Below are positions 43,021 through 46,704 of a stretch of 46,704 nucleotides of DNA, piece by piece. The notes below the pieces were generated by a model. It was not told the origin of the DNA, did not search any database, and was given only the letters and a program-made list of their open reading frames with translations. A program made the translations under genes and the position numbers. The DNA is taken from the NCBI GenBank assembly GCA_937128235.1, contig CAKZMG010000210.1, positions 1 to 46,704 on the forward strand, written 5' to 3'. The stretch is from an uncultured Verrucomicrobiales bacterium. Its GTDB lineage: Bacteria > Verrucomicrobiota > Verrucomicrobiia > Verrucomicrobiales > Akkermansiaceae. Numbering within the stretch: position 1 is the first letter of the stretch; the number at the start of each line of letters is the position of its first letter.

Positions 43021-43090
43021 TTTAGTGTTTCATTGTTTTGTAACTGGTAACTGGTAACTTTTCACAAAATGATAAACGCTAAATGTCCGA
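43021..43090. repeat. Heptad-phased repeat region
   Basis: GTAACTG, GTAACTG, GTAACTT (43040-43060) in 7-nt phase, and TGATAAA, CGCTAAA, TGTCCGA (43070-43090) in the same phase set. The second part matches the ATGATCA/ATGCTAA repeat at 23781-23808. It lies 60 bp before comM. Confidence 0.5.
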
Positions 43091-43150
43091 GTAATGTTTT
43101 TTTGAACACTTATTGATTGCCAGATCCGTGATGGCTGTTAGGGTGGGGGA

Positions 43151-44686
43151 ATGTTAGTGAGATTATTTTCAGCAGCACTGCAAGGTGTGGAAGCGACCGA
43201 GGTGGAAGTAGAGGTGAACCATGCTGTGCGTGATCAGTTTAAAATAGCCATAGTCGGGCTGCCTGATGCTGCCGTGCGCGAGAGTCTGGAGAGAATGATG
43301 AGTGCTATTTCAAATAGCGCGATGAAGTTTGGAGGGGGAGTCAACACCATCAACCTGGCTCCTGCTGACCTTAAAAAAGAAGGTCCCAGCTTTGACTTAC
43401 CCATCGCCATCGCCACAGCAGCCGCGGGGATGGAGGAAGAGATCGCGAATATTGATCAGTATTGTTTGGTAGGTGAGCTGGCTCTGGATGGGAAACTTCG
43501 CCCAGTGAAGGGAGTTATTTCTATCGCACTAGAGGCGAGGCGAAAGGGGAGAACGAGGCTCATCGTGCCAGCCGCGAATGCTGAAGAAGCTGCCGTCGTG
43601 GATGGAATAGAAGTCTATGGAATGGAACACCTGCACGATGCTTGGATGCTGGTGACAGGGCAGAAAGTGTTTGCTCCTTACTATTTAGACAGGAAGGAAT
43701 TTTTTAATTCACAGAAAACTTACCTCGAAGATTTGTCAGATGTGAAAGGTCAGCACCAAGTGAAGCGTGCTCTGGAAGTAGCGGCTGCGGGTGGGCATAA
43801 CATGCTCATGGTGGGACCTCCGGGAACTGGGAAATCCATGATCGCGAAACGCATGGCGACCATTCTACCAGACATGACTGAGGAAGAGGCGATCGAAGCC
43901 ACCAAGATCCACTCCATCGCAGGTAGGCTGAGCGACAAGAGCTTCATGGTCACGCGTCCATTCAGAGCACCGCATCACACCATTTCAGATGCAGGATTAC
44001 TCGGTGGAGGGACGAATCCTGGACCAGGAGAGGTGAGCCTAGCGCATCATGGGGTGTTATTTTTAGATGAATTACCAGAGTTTAGAAGACAGACACTGGA
44101 GGTCCTGCGCCAACCACTAGAAGATGGGCATGTGACTATTTCTAGAGCGGCGGGGAGTCTTACTTTCCCATGTCAGTGCTTATTAGTAGCTGCCTTAAAT
44201 CCTTGTCCATGTGGCTACTACGGAGACCCCAAGCGCGAGTGTCGCTGCTCGCCAGTGCAGATAGATCGTTACCGTCAGCGCATTAGCGGACCTCTGTTAG
44301 ACAGAATAGATCTCCATGTAGAAGTGCCATTGTTAGAGTATAAGGAACTTAACAATGGCGATGGTGGTGAGAAAAGCGAAGTAGTCCGAGAACGTGTCAT
44401 TGAAGCACGAGACCGCCAACTTCGCCGATTCAAAAATGACCAAGGAGTAAACTGCAATGCCACCATCCCCTCCAGACTCATGCGCGGCTACTGCGGACTA
44501 GACAGCGAGACCTCCGCCTACCTAGAGCAAGTCATGGGCGAGCTAAACTTCTCCGCCCGCGCCCACGACAGAATCCTGAAAGTAGCCAGAACCCTAGCAG
44601 ACCTAGAAGGCGCAGAAAACATCCAGATGCAGCATCTGTTAGAAGCCGTGCAATATCGGACGCTGGATCGGAAGTTGCTGATGTGA
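43151..44686 (+). CDS. comM: ComM/YifB-family Mg-chelatase-like AAA ATPase
   Basis: 511 residues. N-terminal Lon-like domain (about 1-165; ends around GMEHLHDAW), AAA+ domain with Walker A GPPGTGKS and Walker B FLDELPEF, a cysteine motif [17 protein letters not shown], and a C-terminal ATPase lid. ComM family members are hexameric helicase-like motors promoting branch migration of incoming DNA in natural transformation. ATG 43151 begins [12 protein letters not shown], the usual family start. Confidence 0.95.
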   Translation: MLVRLFSAALQGVEATEVEVEVNHAVRDQFKIAIVGLPDAAVRESLERMMSAISNSAMKFGGGVNTINLAPADLKKEGPSFDLPIAIATAAAGMEEEIANIDQYCLVGELALDGKLRPVKGVISIALEARRKGRTRLIVPAANAEEAAVVDGIEVYGMEHLHDAWMLVTGQKVFAPYYLDRKEFFNSQKTYLEDLSDVKGQHQVKRALEVAAAGGHNMLMVGPPGTGKSMIAKRMATILPDMTEEEAIEATKIHSIAGRLSDKSFMVTRPFRAPHHTISDAGLLGGGTNPGPGEVSLAHHGVLFLDELPEFRRQTLEVLRQPLEDGHVTISRAAGSLTFPCQCLLVAALNPCPCGYYGDPKRECRCSPVQIDRYRQRISGPLLDRIDLHVEVPLLEYKELNNGDGGEKSEVVRERVIEARDRQLRRFKNDQGVNCNATIPSRLMRGYCGLDSETSAYLEQVMGELNFSARAHDRILKVARTLADLEGAENIQMQHLLEAVQYRTLDRKLLM

Positions 44687-44768
44687 TGATTTAATTTCTA
44701 TGATAACGTGTCTATTAAGATTAGCTACTAAATGTCAGACCTAGTTTCGATTACTCTCCTGCAAGTTT

Positions 44769-44809
44769 AAAAAAAACTGAGAAGCTGGATACAGGCTAGA
44801 ACTTCTCAG
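44769..44809 (-). terminator. Rho-independent terminator on the minus strand
   Basis: CTGAGAAG (44777-44784) and CTTCTCAG (44802-44809) are a perfect 8-bp stem, with an inner CTG/CAG stem. Read on the minus strand, it is followed by eight T residues (complement of 44769-44776). The only minus-strand gene upstream is at 45074-45772. Confidence 0.6.
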
Positions 44810-44861
44810 ACTCTAAACGCCCGCGAACCTAGCACTTTTAAAGCGGGGCAAATCACCAATA

Positions 44862-45068
44862 ATGACCAAGGGCAGCCACATAGGAGAAAAAGCGCATGTT
44901 GACCACTTGATACTCGTAAAGCTTGCGGCCGAACTAGAAAAGAGTTTTGCAAATCTTGTGTGGCTTCCCGTCTCACAGAATCAAGCCAAGCCTGCTAAAT
45001 ATACTAGAGCAGGGGAGAGAAGAGCAAAGGCTTTGAATGAGGAAGCGGGGTGGGAGTTAGAAAATTGA
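44862..45068 (+). CDS. Small ORF of unknown function
   Basis: 68 residues, starting MTKGSHIGEKAHVDHLILVK. Mixed, moderately charged composition, no family recognised. It is convergent with the coiled-coil gene (5 bp between stops). The minus-strand terminator lies beyond its start, so the transcript of that gene would be antisense to this ORF; either the ORF is not real, or it is silenced by the antisense RNA. Confidence 0.35.
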   Translation: MTKGSHIGEKAHVDHLILVKLAAELEKSFANLVWLPVSQNQAKPAKYTRAGERRAKALNEEAGWELEN

Positions 45069-45073
45069 TAGTG

Positions 45074-45772
45074 TTATTTTTTTGTTGGACTGAAAGAATA
45101 TTTATTTGGATCAACATATTGAGCTACTTCATGGCGAACTTCACCCAGTTGGAGAAGTCGTAATTCAGTTTCTTTTAATGTTTTAGTGGATTTTTCTAAC
45201 TGTTTTTTATAGCTCTCAGCTTCTTTCTTTAAAAGTTTTAATTCCTTACTAATTGCTTTTAGTTTTTTGTGTGTTCTTACCAGCTCAACTTTAGTAAGTT
45301 GCTCGTTTGCCTCTGCATCTTCTTGTTGAACTGCAAGAGTGGCTTTTTCGTTTCTTAAATCTACAATCTCTTTTTGTTGTTTCCTTTCTAAAGCGTCATA
45401 GTCAACAGCTAGTTTATTATATTCATCCTGATTATGAGGCATGGTTTGATCGATATACATTTTAACAAATTTTAGCCAAACTTGTGTTTTTTGCCACCAA
45501 GCAAAAACGAGTATTGATAATATCGGATAAAAGATTAAAAACGCCATAGCCCCATATAAAGGGTTTAGTATTCCATTAACAAGTATACTAATTCCATCTG
45601 GAAAGCATGTTACTCTTGCAAGATCAAGACGGCTTTCTATTGATCCACTAGAAAATAATATAATAAAATATTTATGGTTGAACGTTAGCCAAGCCAGCGC
45701 AAACGCCCCAAAGAGCGGGGAATTAATGCGCGTGCTTATCTGGTTTTTTAGTGATGTTGCAAGTTCTTTCAT
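45074..45772 (-). CDS. Two-helix membrane protein with long coiled coil
   Basis: 232 residues. Two transmembrane helices (about 19-41 and 72-93), with the N-terminal segment RINSPLFGAFALAWLTFNHK shared in style with a scattered family of uncharacterised proteins. A long coiled coil follows (about 115-215), rich in Lys, Glu and Leu heptads. The tail is about 20 residues. Base composition is A+T-richer than the rest of the window. Divergent from an AbiC-like gene with 100 bp between starts, so a functional partnership is plausible but unproven. Confidence 0.72.
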   Translation of the reverse strand: MKELATSLKNQISTRINSPLFGAFALAWLTFNHKYFIILFSSGSIESRLDLARVTCFPDGISILVNGILNPLYGAMAFLIFYPILSILVFAWWQKTQVWLKFVKMYIDQTMPHNQDEYNKLAVDYDALERKQQKEIVDLRNEKATLAVQQEDAEANEQLTKVELVRTHKKLKAISKELKLLKKEAESYKKQLEKSTKTLKETELRLLQLGEVRHEVAQYVDPNKYSFSPTKK

Positions 45773-45810
45773 ATTCGCAGGAATACTAAACAGTTTGAAA
45801 TACGATTACC

Positions 45811-45818
45811 ATTATAAT
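45811..45818. promoter_or_regulatory. Shared palindromic -10 for divergent genes
   Basis: ATTATAAT is self-complementary and contains a perfect TATAAT on both strands (45813-45818 +; complement of 45811-45816). No strong -35 is found at 17 nt for either side. Predicted leaders are about 48 nt (+) and 32 nt (-). Confidence 0.4.
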
Positions 45819-45872
45819 AAGTTTCGCAGATTGTAATTTCAGTTGGTGATTCTTTCTGCTACTTTCGGAGCA

Positions 45873-46658
45873 ATGAGAAATACAGAAGATGAAGACAAAA
45901 AAGAGAAAGAAAAGAGATACGGAATAATCATATTTGGAGTGCTTGTTTTAGCGTTCCTTGGTTTGGCATTTGCTGGATATTCAAATTTCTTAGCAGATAA
46001 CCGCAAATACGGATTTTCCGACATTGGAGCAATAGGGGATAGTTTCGGAGTCATCACTTGTGTTGCTTCACTTATAACCGTTGTTCTAGTTTATCTGGCT
46101 TGGAAGACACAAAGAGAGGAATTGCGGGAAACTAGAAATGAATTGAGCGAAGCAAATAAAGCTTATAAAGTAGCCAACAAGGCGCGTGACGAAGCAAACG
46201 AAGCCTACAGGGAGCAATTACGGAATAATGAGCGAAACAATTTTTTTAGTGAGTTTAAGGAGTTGGTAAATCCTCTTAATAAAATACACAACGAGCCAAA
46301 TACGAATATAATTATTCTCAGAAATATACACGACTTTAACCTCATAGAAGAATGCCTTGAGTCTGATGAGGTGTTTAAAAATAGTTTGTATCGACTCTAT
46401 GCTCTATTGCTAATGCTGCGTGAAAGTAGAATTGTTTTTGGTGGTGTTTTATCAGATGATGATTTAACTAAACTTTATACTTATATGAATTTACAAATGA
46501 ATTATAGTAATTATAAGTTATTGAATGAAATCTGTAATGCTGGCTACTTCAAACACGGTGGTTACGCTGATGAGAAAGGTGTTAAATTTGCAATTGATGA
46601 CTGGCTAACTCACAATTTCACTAATGAAGAATTTTCAAAAATAACTGATAAGACTTAA
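45873..46658 (+). CDS. AbiC-like putative phage abortive infection protein
   Basis: 261 residues. Two transmembrane helices (about 17-36 and 58-77). The second includes GDSFGV (55-60), matching the GDxFG motif of putative abortive infection proteins (putAbiC family), followed by YLAWKTQREELRETRNEL, the family's typical coiled-coil entry. A coiled coil (about 78-120) and a C-terminal helical domain follow. Function in phage defence is by family resemblance. ATG 45873 is favoured over TTG 45843 as it follows GGAG. An 11-bp gap leads to the next start. Confidence 0.68.
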   Translation: MRNTEDEDKKEKEKRYGIIIFGVLVLAFLGLAFAGYSNFLADNRKYGFSDIGAIGDSFGVITCVASLITVVLVYLAWKTQREELRETRNELSEANKAYKVANKARDEANEAYREQLRNNERNNFFSEFKELVNPLNKIHNEPNTNIIILRNIHDFNLIEECLESDEVFKNSLYRLYALLLMLRESRIVFGGVLSDDDLTKLYTYMNLQMNYSNYKLLNEICNAGYFKHGGYADEKGVKFAIDDWLTHNFTNEEFSKITDKT

Positions 46659-46669
46659 TCTAAAATTCG

Positions 46670-46704
46670 ATGCCTAAAAAAACAACAAACAACAAAAACA
46701 CAAT
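46670..46704 (+). CDS. Start of a gene cut by the window end
   Basis: ATG 46670 opens a frame to the window end: MPKKTTNNKNT, a basic, Asn/Thr-rich start. It lies 11 bp after the AbiC-like stop, the usual spacing for an operon partner. Too short to identify. Confidence 0.4.
   Translation, partial: MPKKTTNNKNT

Noticed and set aside
42798-43090. CRISPR-like array
   Set aside because: Units are 7-13 nt with no constant 23-40-nt repeat and no spacer pattern; no cas genes nearby.
44811-44850. Possible integron attC-like site (TAAACGCC, CCCGC/GCGGG stem)
   Set aside because: No core GTTRRRY site, no integrase, and the following genes are in mixed orientation without attC sites between them.

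Overview
The window looks like a chromosomal segment of a Verrucomicrobiota bacterium, probably marine or otherwise free-living. This is inferred from gene content, not from an rRNA. The pointers are a PEP-CTERM protein, a large DUF1800/DUF1501 pair, a fused CcoN-CcoO cbb3 oxidase, a Lys/Ala-rich H1-like basic protein, a PulE/PulF/PulG-type secretion or pilus block, and many start codons without a clear Shine-Dalgarno sequence. Base composition is moderate, and the last ~2 kb is visibly richer in A+T.

Left part (1-14411, mostly + strand). It opens with a cut-off gene end, the H1-like protein and its terminator, a YacP-like NYN nuclease, a stand-alone PocR-like sensor domain, PEP carboxykinase (pckA) and a DASS-type anion symporter. 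A cbb3 oxidase and assembly cluster follows: a CcoS-like protein, CcoNO fusion, CcoQ, mono-haem CcoP, CcoG, a 47-residue membrane protein, a UreH/SafE-like membrane protein and the copper ATPase CcoI. It ends with an AraC regulator whose sensor domain is homologous to the stand-alone PocR protein. The two PocR genes share a TGYTACACT extended -10 promoter.

Middle (14408-27666, - strand). Reading from the right, MoxR, a 616-residue membrane protein, an ABC ATPase, an ABC permease, a DUF58 protein and a small membrane protein form one probable operon. An AbrB-type antitoxin/Doc toxin pair with its own promoter splits the ABC ATPase from its permease. Next come DUF1800, DUF1501 and a type-1-copper PEP-CTERM protein, probably an exported set.

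Right part (27845-46704). A 702-residue fusion of a DUF455 ferritin-like diiron domain with an ATP-grasp-like domain is the most unusual single gene. It is followed by two GspE/PilB ATPases, GspF/PilC, a GspG-like pseudopilin and a TonB/OmpA-like envelope protein; then 4-alpha-glucanotransferase and a GH13 enzyme (glucan metabolism), a CAU tRNA, a PQQ-type beta-propeller protein, the GTPase EngB and a ComM/YifB ATPase. The last 2 kb holds a divergent pair of membrane-anchored coiled-coil proteins, one resembling putative AbiC-type abortive infection proteins. This is the best candidate for an undescribed defence-like unit, and it continues past the window edge.

Intergenic DNA carries several degenerate short tandem repeats with unit lengths of 7, 9, 10 and 11 nt, at 23713-23808, 24751-24778 and 42798-43090. 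I see no CRISPR array, transposase or integrase.
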